The notes beneath the pieces are model-generated. The model was not told the DNA's origin, searched no databases, and saw nothing but the letters and a program-made list of their open reading frames with translations. From Soonwooa sp032078105 (lineage in GTDB: Bacteria; Bacteroidota; Bacteroidia; Flavobacteriales; Weeksellaceae), in the NCBI GenBank assembly GCA_046269235.1, contig JBJZOS010000004.1, forward strand, positions 124,001-188,000: 64,000 nt of DNA, written 5' to 3'. The position numbers and the translations under genes were made by a program. Below, piece by piece: positions 16,570 through 26,700 of the stretch. Each line of letters starts with the position of its first letter. The first letter of the stretch is position 1.

Positions 16570-19500
16570 ATGATTCCACAGAAACTCACTATAGAAGGAC
16601 TTTACTCGTATCAGGAACGTCAAAATATCGATTTTTTCAATCTTACAGAAGCGGGATTGTTTGGGATTTTCGGGTCGGTTGGCTCTGGAAAATCCTCGAT
16701 TTTAGAAGCGATTTCATTTGCGTTGTATGGCGAGACAGAGCGTTTGAATTCGCGTGACAAACGTGCTTACAATATGATGAACTTAAAATCCAATCGCTCG
16801 TACATTGAATTTGATTTCATCAATCATGAAAATAAATTATTCCGTGCAACGCGAGAATACAAACGGAATTCTAAAAATTTTGAAGACGTAAAGCCAGCTT
16901 CGGCGGTGTTTTATGAATTTAAAAATGAAACTTGGGAAGCTTTGGATCACGTGAATGCTCAAGAAATTATTGGTTTGAATTATTCTAATTTCAAACGAAC
17001 GATTATTATTCCACAAGGACAGTTCAAAGAATTTTTGGAATTGGGAGCGAAAGAAAGAACCGATATGATGAAAGAAATTTTCAATCTGTATCGATTCGAT
17101 TTGCAGGATAAAGTTTCAAGTTTAAATAAGAAAAATCAAACCCAACTTGATCAACTTGAAGGAAAGCTTTCGGGTTTTGAAACGATTTCGGAAGAGCATA
17201 TTGTCGCTCAAAAAGATCATTTAATACAAGCGAAAAGGACTCAGGAAAACTTAAAGCTAGAATTTGAAAAAGTCAATTCGCATTATCAACAATTAAAAAC
17301 TCTAAGGTCGGATTTTGAGCTGCTTTCTAAAAAGGAAACGGACTTTTCGGAATTAGAAAAAAATAAAGAAACAATTGATGCGAAAGAGAATCAATTAAAG
17401 CTGTATCAATACGTTTCGAAAACATTTAGCGATGATTTAAAAGAAAAAAATAGAAGTCAAAACCTTTTAAAATCTACGGAAGAGCAATTGAAATTGGTGG
17501 ATGAAAAGTGGAAATCGTTGACTGACAGTTCTAATCGATTACAAAAATCAAAAGAAGAACTGCATCCAAAAGTTGAAGCTTTACCAAAACAAAAAATTCT
17601 AGAACAAGATTTACAGCTTTTATTTTATATAAAATCGGATGAATCTAGACTTGCAAAAAATGCGGAAAACACGATTGAAGGAGAAAGATTTGTCAAAGAA
17701 TTTAAAAGTAGAGAAGATGAAACTTCGACAAAGATCCAAAATCAAGAACAAGAAATTTCGGTTTTAAAATCACAGTTAATATCGTCTGCAACATGGATTG
17801 AAGTTGGCGAATGGTTTTCGAAAAAGCAAAATTTGAAGGACAATTTAGTTAAGGAGACAACCAATTTTGAGGCTAACAAAACATTGATTGATTCGTTGGA
17901 TGAACAACTAAAAAAGCTATATTCAGAAAGACTTTCCGCACAAATTTCAATTTTAAAAGAGGACAAGGAAAAGCTCCAAAATCAAAAAAATAAATTAGAA
18001 GTGTCGCGTCAACTTTCGCATTATTCTACCGACCTACACGACGGAAAAGCTTGTCCGTTATGCGGCTCGACGCATCATCCATCGATTGCCATTTTCGAAG
18101 ATGTTAGTAAAGATTTGGAAGTTTTAGCCGAAAAACTTTTGGCTTTGACGGGACAATTGGAAAGTTTAGAAAAGAAATCGAAGGAAGCTGAAAGACTTCA
18201 ACAAGAAAGAAACTTGCTTTCTCAACAAGGGAAATTGCTTCAAAATTCGATTGAAACGATAGAACGTCAAATCTCGGAATTAGAAAAAAACTTCAATTGG
18301 AAAGATTTTTCAAAGGACAATTTTGATGAATTTCAAAAACGAAAATCAGAAAATCAAAACAAAGAACTTCAGCTAAATACAAAAGATAAAGAACTTGAAA
18401 CATCTCGAACGGAACTAGCTTCTATTCAGAAAAAATTAGAAAAAGCCAATCAACGTTTTCTAGAAATCTCGCATGAAAATTTAGAATTTAAAACGAAAAT
18501 TGCGAGCAACAAAGCCCTCTTAAAAGACTTAAATCCAAATGATTATTCTGGAATAACAGAAGCTGAAGTTCAATGGCAACTTGAAAATTTAAAACAAGAA
18601 AATCAAAATACAGAAACAGTTTGGAATCAACTCATTGCAGAAATCCAGGAAGTCGAAATCAAATTATCTTCTGAAAGCACAAAGCGCGAACAGTTTCAAA
18701 AACAAGTTTCCGATTTTAATTTGCAGTTAGAGAAAATCCAAAATCAACTAAATGAAAGTTTGAAAAAATCTGGTTTCGCTAATCTTGACGCCGTTTTAGA
18801 AATTTTGAATCAAAATCTAGAAGAGCAAAATATTCAACAGGAAATTCAGAATTTTAGAATTCAATTCGAAACGCTAAAAAACAGTATTTCGGAATTGAAG
18901 GAAAAACTAAAAGACTTTTCGTTTGATGAGAATCTGTTTTTAGAATCTGAAAAGCTTTTTAAAACCAAAGAATCCGAACTTGCGGAAGCTAATAAATTGG
19001 CGATTCAAATCGCTGCGGAAATCCTTCGTTTGGAGCAAGAGTTTAAGAAAAAAGAAGATTTATTGATAGAACAAGCTAGGCTTTCAAAACGCGCTGAAAA
19101 CCTTAAAACCATGTTCAATCTCTTTAAAGGAGCCGGTTTTGTGCAATATGTTTCTTCCATTTATTTGCGACAATTGTGTGATCATGCGAATGTGCGATTC
19201 CATAGAATGACGCGCAATCAACTGAGTTTACAAGTTAATGATAATAATGATTTCGAAATCATCGATTTCCTCAACGAAGGACGTAGCCGAAGTGTGAAAA
19301 CGCTTTCGGGGGGTCAAGCTTTCCAAGTTTCGCTGAGTTTGGCGTTGGCTTTAGCAGAATCGGTGCAATCTAATGCAAAAGCAGAAAAGAATTTCTTTTT
19401 TATTGATGAAGGTTTTGGGACGCAAGATGTGGCGTCGGTCAACATCGTTTTCGAAACTTTGATGAATCTTCAAAAAGAAAACCGCATTGTCGGCATTATT

Positions 19501-19593
19501 TCCCACGTCGAAGAACTTAAAGAACGTATCCCAATGTCTTTAAGCATCGATAAAGACGAGGAACGTGGAAGTCTTATCCAAATTAATACATAA
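16570..19593 (+). CDS. sbcC: SbcC, SMC-family ATPase subunit of SbcCD
   Basis: 1,007 residues from ATG 16570 (MIPQKLTIEGLYSYQ). The frame is open 18 codons further upstream, but SbcC proteins start at this motif. Walker A is at residues 35-43 (GSVGSGKSS), followed by two long coiled-coil arms with the zinc hook Cys495-Pro-Leu-Cys498 (KACPLCGSTHHP) at the apex, then the ABC signature KTLSGGQAF and Walker B FFIDEGFGTQD at the C-terminus. This is the complete Rad50-like layout. A perfect hairpin terminator follows the stop. The 242-bp gap before it holds no recognisable gene. Confidence 0.94.
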   Translation: MIPQKLTIEGLYSYQERQNIDFFNLTEAGLFGIFGSVGSGKSSILEAISFALYGETERLNSRDKRAYNMMNLKSNRSYIEFDFINHENKLFRATREYKRNSKNFEDVKPASAVFYEFKNETWEALDHVNAQEIIGLNYSNFKRTIIIPQGQFKEFLELGAKERTDMMKEIFNLYRFDLQDKVSSLNKKNQTQLDQLEGKLSGFETISEEHIVAQKDHLIQAKRTQENLKLEFEKVNSHYQQLKTLRSDFELLSKKETDFSELEKNKETIDAKENQLKLYQYVSKTFSDDLKEKNRSQNLLKSTEEQLKLVDEKWKSLTDSSNRLQKSKEELHPKVEALPKQKILEQDLQLLFYIKSDESRLAKNAENTIEGERFVKEFKSREDETSTKIQNQEQEISVLKSQLISSATWIEVGEWFSKKQNLKDNLVKETTNFEANKTLIDSLDEQLKKLYSERLSAQISILKEDKEKLQNQKNKLEVSRQLSHYSTDLHDGKACPLCGSTHHPSIAIFEDVSKDLEVLAEKLLALTGQLESLEKKSKEAERLQQERNLLSQQGKLLQNSIETIERQISELEKNFNWKDFSKDNFDEFQKRKSENQNKELQLNTKDKELETSRTELASIQKKLEKANQRFLEISHENLEFKTKIASNKALLKDLNPNDYSGITEAEVQWQLENLKQENQNTETVWNQLIAEIQEVEIKLSSESTKREQFQKQVSDFNLQLEKIQNQLNESLKKSGFANLDAVLEILNQNLEEQNIQQEIQNFRIQFETLKNSISELKEKLKDFSFDENLFLESEKLFKTKESELAEANKLAIQIAAEILRLEQEFKKKEDLLIEQARLSKRAENLKTMFNLFKGAGFVQYVSSIYLRQLCDHANVRFHRMTRNQLSLQVNDNNDFEIIDFLNEGRSRSVKTLSGGQAFQVSLSLALALAESVQSNAKAEKNFFFIDEGFGTQDVASVNIVFETLMNLQKENRIVGIISHVEELKERIPMSLSIDKDEERGSLIQINT

Positions 19594-19595
19594 AA

Positions 19596-19622
19596 AAAGT
19601 CACTCCCAAAAGGAGTGACTTT
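19596..19622. terminator. Bidirectional terminator sbcC / FKBP gene
   Basis: Perfect stem AAAGTCACTCC / GGAGTGACTTT with CAAAA loop, A-rich before and T-rich after; between convergent genes. Confidence 0.9.
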
Positions 19623-19642
19623 CTATTTTCAATTCGATTGGA

Positions 19643-20143
19643 TTAGTGAGCCTCGTTTCCGTCAACACCGTGAGCGTGACCATGAGAAAGTTCTTCTTCA
19701 GTTGCAGGTCTTGTGTTAAAAATCTCTACATCGAAGTTCAAAGTTTTCCCAGCCATTGGATGGTTAAGGTCAGCAACAACCGTCTCCGGAGTCACCTCAA
19801 CAACGATAGCGTTAAAGTTGTTACCTTGGTTGTCAGATAATGGCAACATCGCACCAACTGGCGGTACTCCGCTCTCTTGGAACATATCGATTGGCAATTG
19901 CGCCACAGCATCATCTTGTCTCTCTCCATAAGCCTCAGCAGGAGAAATCGTGAACGATTTTTTGTCACCAACACTAAGTCCTTTAATTTCATCCTCGAAT
20001 TTCGGAATCATCATCCCAACACCGTATAAGAATGTTAATGGATTTTCAGACGTTGTATTTTCTACAAAAAGTTTTTCTCCGTTAGCTTCGATCGTGTTCA
20101 GCGTGTAGCCTAAGGATACTACGTGATTGTTGTCTATTGTCAT
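19643..20143 (-). CDS. FKBP-type peptidyl-prolyl isomerase, SlyD-like
   Basis: 166 residues. The FKBP core is interrupted by the insert-in-flap domain as in SlyD: GVGMMIPKFEDEIKGLSVGDKKSFTISPAEAYGERQ, then GNNFNAIVVEVTPETVVADLNHPMAGKTLNFDVEIF. The C-terminus is histidine-rich (SHGHAHGVDGNEAH), like the metal-binding tail of SlyD, although shorter. It would act as a cytoplasmic prolyl isomerase and chaperone, possibly nickel-binding. Two promoter-like boxes (20185-20192 and 20199-20206) lie upstream on the minus strand. Confidence 0.92.
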   Translation of the reverse strand: MTIDNNHVVSLGYTLNTIEANGEKLFVENTTSENPLTFLYGVGMMIPKFEDEIKGLSVGDKKSFTISPAEAYGERQDDAVAQLPIDMFQESGVPPVGAMLPLSDNQGNNFNAIVVEVTPETVVADLNHPMAGKTLNFDVEIFNTRPATEEELSHGHAHGVDGNEAH

Positions 20144-20198
20144 TTGTTTAGATATTTAAGGATTTCTCCTCGTTGTAATTATTTCAAATTTATATTTA

Positions 20199-20206
20199 CA
20201 AAGATA
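20199..20206 (-). promoter_or_regulatory. -7 box TATCTTTG of the FKBP gene
   Basis: Perfect TAnnTTTG; a second match, TAAATTTG, lies at 20185-20192. Which is used cannot be told from sequence. Confidence 0.4.
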
Positions 20207-20244
20207 ACCTTTTGAAATTATTTTCTTCAATAAACTTTCACTTT

Positions 20245-20375
20245 GGCAATCCCCTCGCCGAGGCATCTCCCAAAGCTCGGGTCGGGCTATCCGCTTGTAG
20301 TCCTCAGCCGGCGCTCGCTTCGCTCGCGCCTCCTTGCGGGCTATCGCTTCTATCCCTATTGCGATGGAATAATCA
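20245..20375. repeat. Dispersed intergenic element with TCGGGCTATCCGC box
   Basis: GC-rich against its surroundings. Order of parts: AATCCCC box, inverted pair around CTCGCCGAGG, the box TCGGGCTATCCGC (20298-20310 region), a hairpin GGCGCTCGC TTC GCTCGCGCC, GGGCTATC, then CTTCTATCCCTATTGC. I recall many flavobacterial intergenic regions with CGGGCTATCCGC and CTATCCCT strings in this order but cannot verify it here. It fills the gap between the OmpA-family and FKBP genes, which are both on the minus strand. Confidence 0.6.
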
Positions 20376-20392
20376 GAGATTTTTCGTGCCCT

Positions 20393-22096
20393 TTATTTCG
20401 TGCAAATCACTTTAAATTCCGTTCTTCTATTGTGTTGATGTTGCTCTTCGGAGCAGTTAACATCGTTTTTACATTCGTTTAATAATTTAGTTTCGCCATA
20501 ACCTTTTGCTATGACGCGGCTTCGGCTAAGTCCTTTTGATACCAAATAATTAACCGCCGAATCGGCACGACCTTGTGATAATCTTAGGTTGTAATCATCA
20601 GAACCTCGAGCGTCTGTATGTGACGATAATTCCAGTTTTATTGTGGGGTTTTCTGCTAAGAATTGATAAAGCTTGTCAAGCTCTGGCTTTGCATCGTCAC
20701 GAATGTTAGTTTTATCAAAATCGTAATTAATGTTTTGTAAGTTAATCGCTTTGTCACAAGTCGCTTCCACCATACAAACCTGAAGATTGATAAACATTTT
20801 TTTAGTTCGATCATTCTTTTTGCCGTCAAGATTTTCGGTTGGTGAGAAGTAGTTTCCTTTTTGACCATAGATGCTATACAGCTCATCTTTTGACGCCATA
20901 AAACTAAATGTTCCGTTGGCTGAAGTCTTTAGTTTTTTAACTTCCGAAGTTTGTTCATTTTTAAGGCTAACACTGGCGTAAGGCAGAGCTTTTTGGTTGT
21001 TGCAATCGGTTACTTTTCCTTCGATAAAGAATCTTTCGTCCTCATTCTCTAATTCGAAATACAATGGCGTTAGTGTTAAAATCGTTGTCTTTTCAATTTT
21101 TTTTGAGACTAAGTTAATGTCGCGATATTTACCTTTAAGCTCGTAGTCATCAGGCTTTACATTGTTGAAGGTCACCTTGCCGTCCTTGTTAGAAGTGCCG
21201 TAGTAAGCGCGCTGACCTTGACTGTTGAATAGTATGACCTCCGAATTTGGAAGTACTTCACCAGAATATTTGTCTTTCACCAAAACTTCCATTTTGTAAG
21301 TGTTTGTCACAACTTTGGACTTTTTATTTTTGTAAGTGTTCCCGAAACGGTACACCAAACCTGCAAAAGCCCCAACAGAATGCGCCTCGTGCTCCAGGCT
21401 GCTACGACCTTGGAAGCCGTCTTGTGTGTTAAGGTTATTTTGTCCATTAACTTCTGAATATGGATAATAGCCTGCAATTGTAGCTGTCCCGTTTTCTTTA
21501 ATTTGAAAATGCTGCAAGTAATAAGCTCCAAATTTTAACCCAAGATTTTCGGTAAAGAAATAGTTAAATTCTAGCTGTGCTTTTGCACTCGCAACACTTG
21601 ACACATCGTAACGATGATGTTGGTTGAGTGCAATGTTTTGATTGTTGGCAATGCCTGTTAATTGGATGTCGCCATTTTTTAAATTGCTAATACCACCACG
21701 AATTTTGAAAATCAAAGATAGCTCATCCGAAAAATCATGCTTAAAATTTGGACCAATGCCCACAAACATTCGGTTAAAAGAGTTTTCTGAAAGCTGAACG
21801 TTGTTTAATTTAACATTGTTTAAAAATAAATTATCTGTAGGATAGGTACTTTTGGCTGAGTTACTTATATAATTAAAATCTGCTCCCAATCCGAACCATG
21901 TCCAGAAATAGTCAACATTTAAGCCAATATTAAAACCAGGTTTATAATTGATAAAAGGCGTTTTGTTGTCCAAAGAAGGCACGTCGATTCCGCCATTAAT
22001 TCCGATTCGGAAGTTATTGTCAAAGTCACCGTAATATTGCGCTTTTGTAGCAATAAGAGAACAGCTTAACAATAAGAAAGCATAGATCTTTTTCAC
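20393..22096 (-). CDS. OmpA family outer-membrane protein with N-terminal beta-barrel
   Basis: 567 residues from the GTG at 22096 (MKKIYAFLLLSCSLIATKAQ), which gives a proper signal peptide; an upstream ATG would put 20 odd residues before it. The N-terminal half reads as a porin-like barrel with alternating aromatic strands (FRIGINGGIDVPS, FKHDFSDELSLIFKIRGGI, LGLKFGAYYLQHF). Residues about 285-440 hold two carboxypeptidase-regulatory or Cna-B-like beta-sandwich repeats. The C-terminal OmpA domain (NYDFDKTNIRDDAKPELDKL through HTDARGSDDYNLRLSQGRA) would bind peptidoglycan through the Asp and Arg in that motif. Confidence 0.9.
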   Translation of the reverse strand: MKKIYAFLLLSCSLIATKAQYYGDFDNNFRIGINGGIDVPSLDNKTPFINYKPGFNIGLNVDYFWTWFGLGADFNYISNSAKSTYPTDNLFLNNVKLNNVQLSENSFNRMFVGIGPNFKHDFSDELSLIFKIRGGISNLKNGDIQLTGIANNQNIALNQHHRYDVSSVASAKAQLEFNYFFTENLGLKFGAYYLQHFQIKENGTATIAGYYPYSEVNGQNNLNTQDGFQGRSSLEHEAHSVGAFAGLVYRFGNTYKNKKSKVVTNTYKMEVLVKDKYSGEVLPNSEVILFNSQGQRAYYGTSNKDGKVTFNNVKPDDYELKGKYRDINLVSKKIEKTTILTLTPLYFELENEDERFFIEGKVTDCNNQKALPYASVSLKNEQTSEVKKLKTSANGTFSFMASKDELYSIYGQKGNYFSPTENLDGKKNDRTKKMFINLQVCMVEATCDKAINLQNINYDFDKTNIRDDAKPELDKLYQFLAENPTIKLELSSHTDARGSDDYNLRLSQGRADSAVNYLVSKGLSRSRVIAKGYGETKLLNECKNDVNCSEEQHQHNRRTEFKVICTK

Positions 22097-22162
22097 AGAA
22101 ATAATTTTTGTAAAAATACAGATTTTTCTAGCACCTATAATGTCGATGTTCTCCAAAGCAGT

Positions 22163-23296
22163 TTAGATTGCAGAACTTTTTGTTTCTGCTTTTGTCCATA
22201 GCATTTGTAACGAATCGATTTTTGCTCTTATCTCGCGATGGCTTTTGTAGATGGCTTTTTTACCAAGTTTTTCGTTAGCTATGTTGGATAGAATAACAAC
22301 AGAAGTTTTGGTCTCAGGATAAAACATCACCAAAGACGGTGCACCTTTAACATAGCCTGTATGCAGATAAGTTTTAGGATTTTCCTCATGAATCATAATA
22401 CCGCAACCATATTTTACCTTTCCTAAAATATAGTGGTCAAAAGTTTTGGCTGGTTTTACAAAAGTTTGAAATGCCGAGTCGCTCAATACTTTTCCGCTAT
22501 ATAATGATTGGTTCCATAGATGAAGGTCATCAGCTGTTGACAAAATTCCACCAGCTGCAATCGAAATATTATTTTTATCTAAACGTTTTGGCATGTTTGG
22601 GACTTCTTCATTTTGTTTTAAACTTCCAAGATGTGCGCTTGCAAAATTGTTTCCCTTATACAGATTACCTGTTGAAGAGTGCGACATTCCTAACTTTTGA
22701 AACAACGCCATAAGTTTGTCATCATAAGATTGTCCCGTAAGCTTTTCGACAATATCGCCTAGACTTTTGTAGCCATCATTAGAATAATGCATCGCGGTTC
22801 CTGATTTGAAAAGTAGTCGCTCTCCAATAAAATTAATGCCGGAAGTATGATGTAATAATTGCGAAATGGTGATATCTTGATATGTTTTTGTTTTATAATC
22901 TTGTAGATATTGAGACACTTTGTCCTCGATGTTAAGTTTGTGTTGCTCCTGAAGTTGTAAGATTAAAACACCAGCAAATTGTTTACTATTTGATGCAATC
23001 GGAAAAAGAGTTTGATTATTGATTTTTGTTTCAGTTGTAAAATTTGAAAAACCATTGGCTCGTTCATAAATTTTTTTGCCGTCCCAATTGACAGAAACGA
23101 TGGCATTAAACTTATTTTTTAAAATAATTGAATCTAAAAGCGGTATTATTGCTGCCGATTTTTTGGCGAGCGAAATACTGTCTTCAATTGTTTTTTGATC
23201 AATTCTTTTTTGAGTTTTGACTTCTTCGGCTTTTTTGCAAGACTGAAATCCAATTAGAAAAACGAACAAGAAATAAAAGGGAACATGATTTTTCAA
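22163..23296 (-). CDS. Serine hydrolase, class C beta-lactamase-like lipoprotein
   Basis: 377 residues. The N-terminus carries a lipobox (GFQSC, Cys20), so it is a membrane-anchored envelope protein. The penicillin-binding/beta-lactamase fold motifs are present: SxxK as SNSK in FPIASNSKQFAG, YxN as YSN in MHYSNDGYKSLG, and HTG in YLHTGYVKGAPS in place of KTG. Such proteins can be D-amino-acid peptidases, esterases or beta-lactamases; substrate cannot be inferred. It sits 66 bp upstream of the OmpA-family gene on the same strand and may be co-transcribed. Confidence 0.88.
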   Translation of the reverse strand: MKNHVPFYFLFVFLIGFQSCKKAEEVKTQKRIDQKTIEDSISLAKKSAAIIPLLDSIILKNKFNAIVSVNWDGKKIYERANGFSNFTTETKINNQTLFPIASNSKQFAGVLILQLQEQHKLNIEDKVSQYLQDYKTKTYQDITISQLLHHTSGINFIGERLLFKSGTAMHYSNDGYKSLGDIVEKLTGQSYDDKLMALFQKLGMSHSSTGNLYKGNNFASAHLGSLKQNEEVPNMPKRLDKNNISIAAGGILSTADDLHLWNQSLYSGKVLSDSAFQTFVKPAKTFDHYILGKVKYGCGIMIHEENPKTYLHTGYVKGAPSLVMFYPETKTSVVILSNIANEKLGKKAIYKSHREIRAKIDSLQMLWTKAETKSSAI

Positions 23297-23364
23297 AATG
23301 TGTTTTTGTTTTAAAAATAAGGAAAATATAGAATTCTGAAAAGCAATTTGATCTTTATCAGATA

Positions 23365-23577
23365 TTGGTTTTCATTAAAACTGAATTAAAAGCCGCGCTT
23401 TCCTTAGTTTCAATTTATCAATCAAAGCGATTTTTGCAATTAACCAAAGACAAAGTAGAATCGGTTAGAATCTACAATGCAACGGGACAACTAATTTATT
23501 CTCATATAATTAATGACTTAGGCGAAACATTAATCAATAGGAAAACCTCGCAATCGCGAGGTTTTTTGTTTTTTTAA
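23365..23577 (+). pseudogene. Remnant of a T9SS C-terminal sorting domain
   Basis: The only coding-like content of the 499-bp gap between the hydrolase and icmF genes. The translated segment SIYQSKRFLQLTKDKVES followed by VRIYNATGQLIYSH matches the shape of type A Por secretion tails (SIYPNP...F..... KVESVxIYNxxGQL), with the PNP turn lost and the last strand replaced by a terminator hairpin. There is no upstream body, start or signal peptide, so it is the eroded 3-prime end of a lost surface-protein gene. Confidence 0.5.
23542..23565. terminator. Hairpin terminator after the T9SS-tail remnant
   Basis: Perfect 10-bp stem AAAACCTCGC / GCGAGGTTTT, AATC loop, T-run on the plus strand. Confidence 0.8.
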
Positions 23578-23702
23578 TATTAATTATTTAGAAGAATTAA
23601 TTCTTCTTTCCAACATATTGCTGATCAGAAAAGCTTCCTTTACACGACTGTTACTGCATTTTTTGATTTGTCTGTTTGGGTTTTTTCCTTAATTATAGAT
23701 AA

Positions 23703-23732
23703 AAAAACCTCATCGGTTTCGATGAGGTTTTT
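23703..23732. terminator. Hairpin terminator downstream of icmF
   Basis: Perfect 13-bp stem AAAAACCTCATCG / CGATGAGGTTTTT, GTTT loop. On the minus strand it follows the icmF stop by about 65 nt and ends in a T-run. Confidence 0.8.
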
Positions 23733-23795
23733 ATTATTGTTTCGAAATAATTATTAAAACATTTAGTTATAATAATTGCCATAAGACACAGTGTT

Positions 23796-26700
23796 CTACA
23801 TATTTCTTCTATATTTTCCACCCACTTCGAAAAGCGCGTTGGTAATTTGTCCTAAGGAGCAATATTTCACAGCATCCATCATTACTTCGAATAAGTTTTG
23901 TTGGTTGATCGCTGCGTGCTGCAGCGTTTTAAGTGCTTCTGCCGATTTGTCGTCGTTGGCATTTTGGAAGTTGTGTAAATTCTCGATTTGAGTTTGCTTT
24001 TCCTCCTCTGTAGAACGGATAACTTCACCAGGACGAACCGTTGGCGAGCCATCTTTCCCAAGGAAGGTATTCACACCGATGATTGGATATTCGCCTGTGT
24101 GTTTTAACCATTCGTAATGCATAGATTCTTCCTGAATTTTTGAACGTTGATACATCGTTTCCATCGCACCAAGAACGCCACCTCTTTCGGTAATTCTGTC
24201 AAATTCTGCATAAACGGCTTCTTCCACCAAATCCGTTAATTCTTCGATAATGAAAGAACCTTGCAATGGATTTTCATTTTTCGCCAACCCTAATTCTTTA
24301 TTGATAATCAACTGGATTGCCATCGCACGTCTTACAGATTCTTCAGTTGGTGTGGTAATCGCCTCGTCATAAGCATTAGTGTGTAGTGAGTTACAGTTGT
24401 CGTAAATTGCATACAAAGCCTGAAGTGTCGTTCTGATATCGTTAAAATCAATTTCTTGTGCGTGAAGCGAACGACCAGACGTTTGAATGTGGTATTTCAA
24501 CATTTGAGAACGCTCGTCAGCACCGTATTTAAACTTCATAGCTTTAGCCCAAAGCCTTCTTGCTACACGCCCAATTACCGAATATTCTGGGTCGATACCG
24601 TTTGAGAAGAAGAACGAAAGATTCGGTGCAAAATCGTTGATGTCCATTCCGCGTGACAAATAATACTCTACATAGGTGAAACCATTTGCCAAAGTAAACG
24701 CCAACTGCGAAATAGGATTTGCCCCAGCTTCCGCAATGTGATAACCAGAAATTGAAACCGAATAGAAGTTTCTTACTTTATGCTGAATGAAATATTCCTG
24801 AACGTCGCCCATTAATCTCAAAGCAAATTCTGTAGAAAAAATACACGTGTTTTGAGCTTGGTCTTCCTTCAAAATATCCGCTTGAACTGTTCCACGAACG
24901 GTCGCAATAGTTTCGGCTTTTATTTTAGCGTAAATATCCGCAGGAACCACTTCGTCACCAGTCAAACCTAATAATTTCAGTCCAAGACCGTTGTTGGAAG
25001 GTGGCAATTCGCCATTGTATTCTGGACGTTTTAAACCTTTTGCATCGAACTTAGTTTTTAAAGCCGCTTCAATATTACCTTCAAGACCATTTTCTTCCAA
25101 ATATTTTTCAACATTTTGGTCGATAGCAGCATTCATAAAGAAAGCCAAAATCATTGGAGCAGGACCATTAATCGTCATAGAAACCGAAGTCAAAGCATTA
25201 ATTAAATCAAATCCTGAATATAATTTTTTGGCATCATCCAAAGTTGCAATTGAAACTCCAGCGTTCCCAATTTTACCGTAAATATCTGGTGGTAAAGCAG
25301 GATCTTGACCATAAAGCGTCACCGAGTCGAAGGCTGTTGACAAACGTTTTGCAGGCATTTCCGCAGAAACATAATGGAATCGACGGTTGGTTCTTTCAGG
25401 ACCACCTTCACCCGCAAACATTCTTGTAGGATCTTCACCTGTTCTTTTGAAAGGATAAATTCCTGCTGTGTAAGGGAAACTTCCCGGAAGGTTTTCTTGA
25501 CCTTTCCAAGCAATTAAATCGCCCCAATCATGGTATTTCGGAAGCGCAATTTTTGGAATTCGCAAATGAGATAAAGATTCTGTTGAAGTTTCAACTTTAA
25601 TTTCCTTACCTCTTACGAAATACGAATAAAACTCTTCTTGGAATGCCTTTTTGGTATCATCCCAAGTTTTTAAGAAGTCGATATTTTCTTGTTGAAGTTC
25701 CTTTTCTGCTTTTTGATATTCAGCATCTAAAGTTTCGTGGGAAATAATGGATTTCACACCATCAATATGATACATTTTACGAGCCAATGCTGCTTGTTTC
25801 AAAACAGATTCGTCGTATTGTTTGTTGTTTTCTACAATTTCAGAAAGGTAACGAACTCTTTTCCCAGGAATAATCGTGGTATCGCTCGTAATTTCTTGTT
25901 CTAAAAACTCTTGAAGATTAGTTGAACTAAATTTTTCGTTTACTTTTTTAACCAACCTATTGAACAATTCTGTGGTTCCGTGATCGTTGAACTGCGAAGC
26001 TTTTGTTGCATAAACTGGCATTTCATCCAATTGACTTTCCCAAAGCAAATGGTTTCTTTGGAATTGTTTTCTCACCGCTTGCAAGGCATCTAAAGCACCA
26101 CGCTTGTCGGATTTGTTCAAAGCGATTAAATCGGCGTAATCAAGCATGTCGATTTTTTCCAACTGCGTTGAAGCTCCATATTCAGGCGTCATCACATACA
26201 TCGAAACATCGGCAATATCCGATACCTCCGAGCCAGATTGACCAATTCCTGAAGTTTCCAAAATAATAATATCTGGATGAGCTAGTTTTAAAACGTTCAA
26301 AGCCGTGTGAACGAAAGGCGAAACCGAAACGTTGTTCTCACGCGTCGCCATCGAACGCATAAATACGCGTGGATCGTTGATGGAATTCATGCGAATTCTG
26401 TCGCCCAAAAGTGCTCCACCTGTTTTCTTTTTAGAAGGGTCGATGGAAATAATGGCGATTTTTTTAGCTGGATTCGAACGTAAAAAACGGCGCACCAATT
26501 CGTCTGTTAATGAAGATTTACCTGCACCACCTGTCCCTGTGATTCCGACAATAGGAATATTTAGATCTTTGGCTTTATCGTTGATTGCTGCAACCAATTC
26601 TGGTTTTTCATCAGAGAAATTTTCAACTGCAGAGATAATTTGCGCCAACTTCGCTGAATCTTCAAACTTTAAATCTTCAACATCAGCAGCTGTGATTTTT

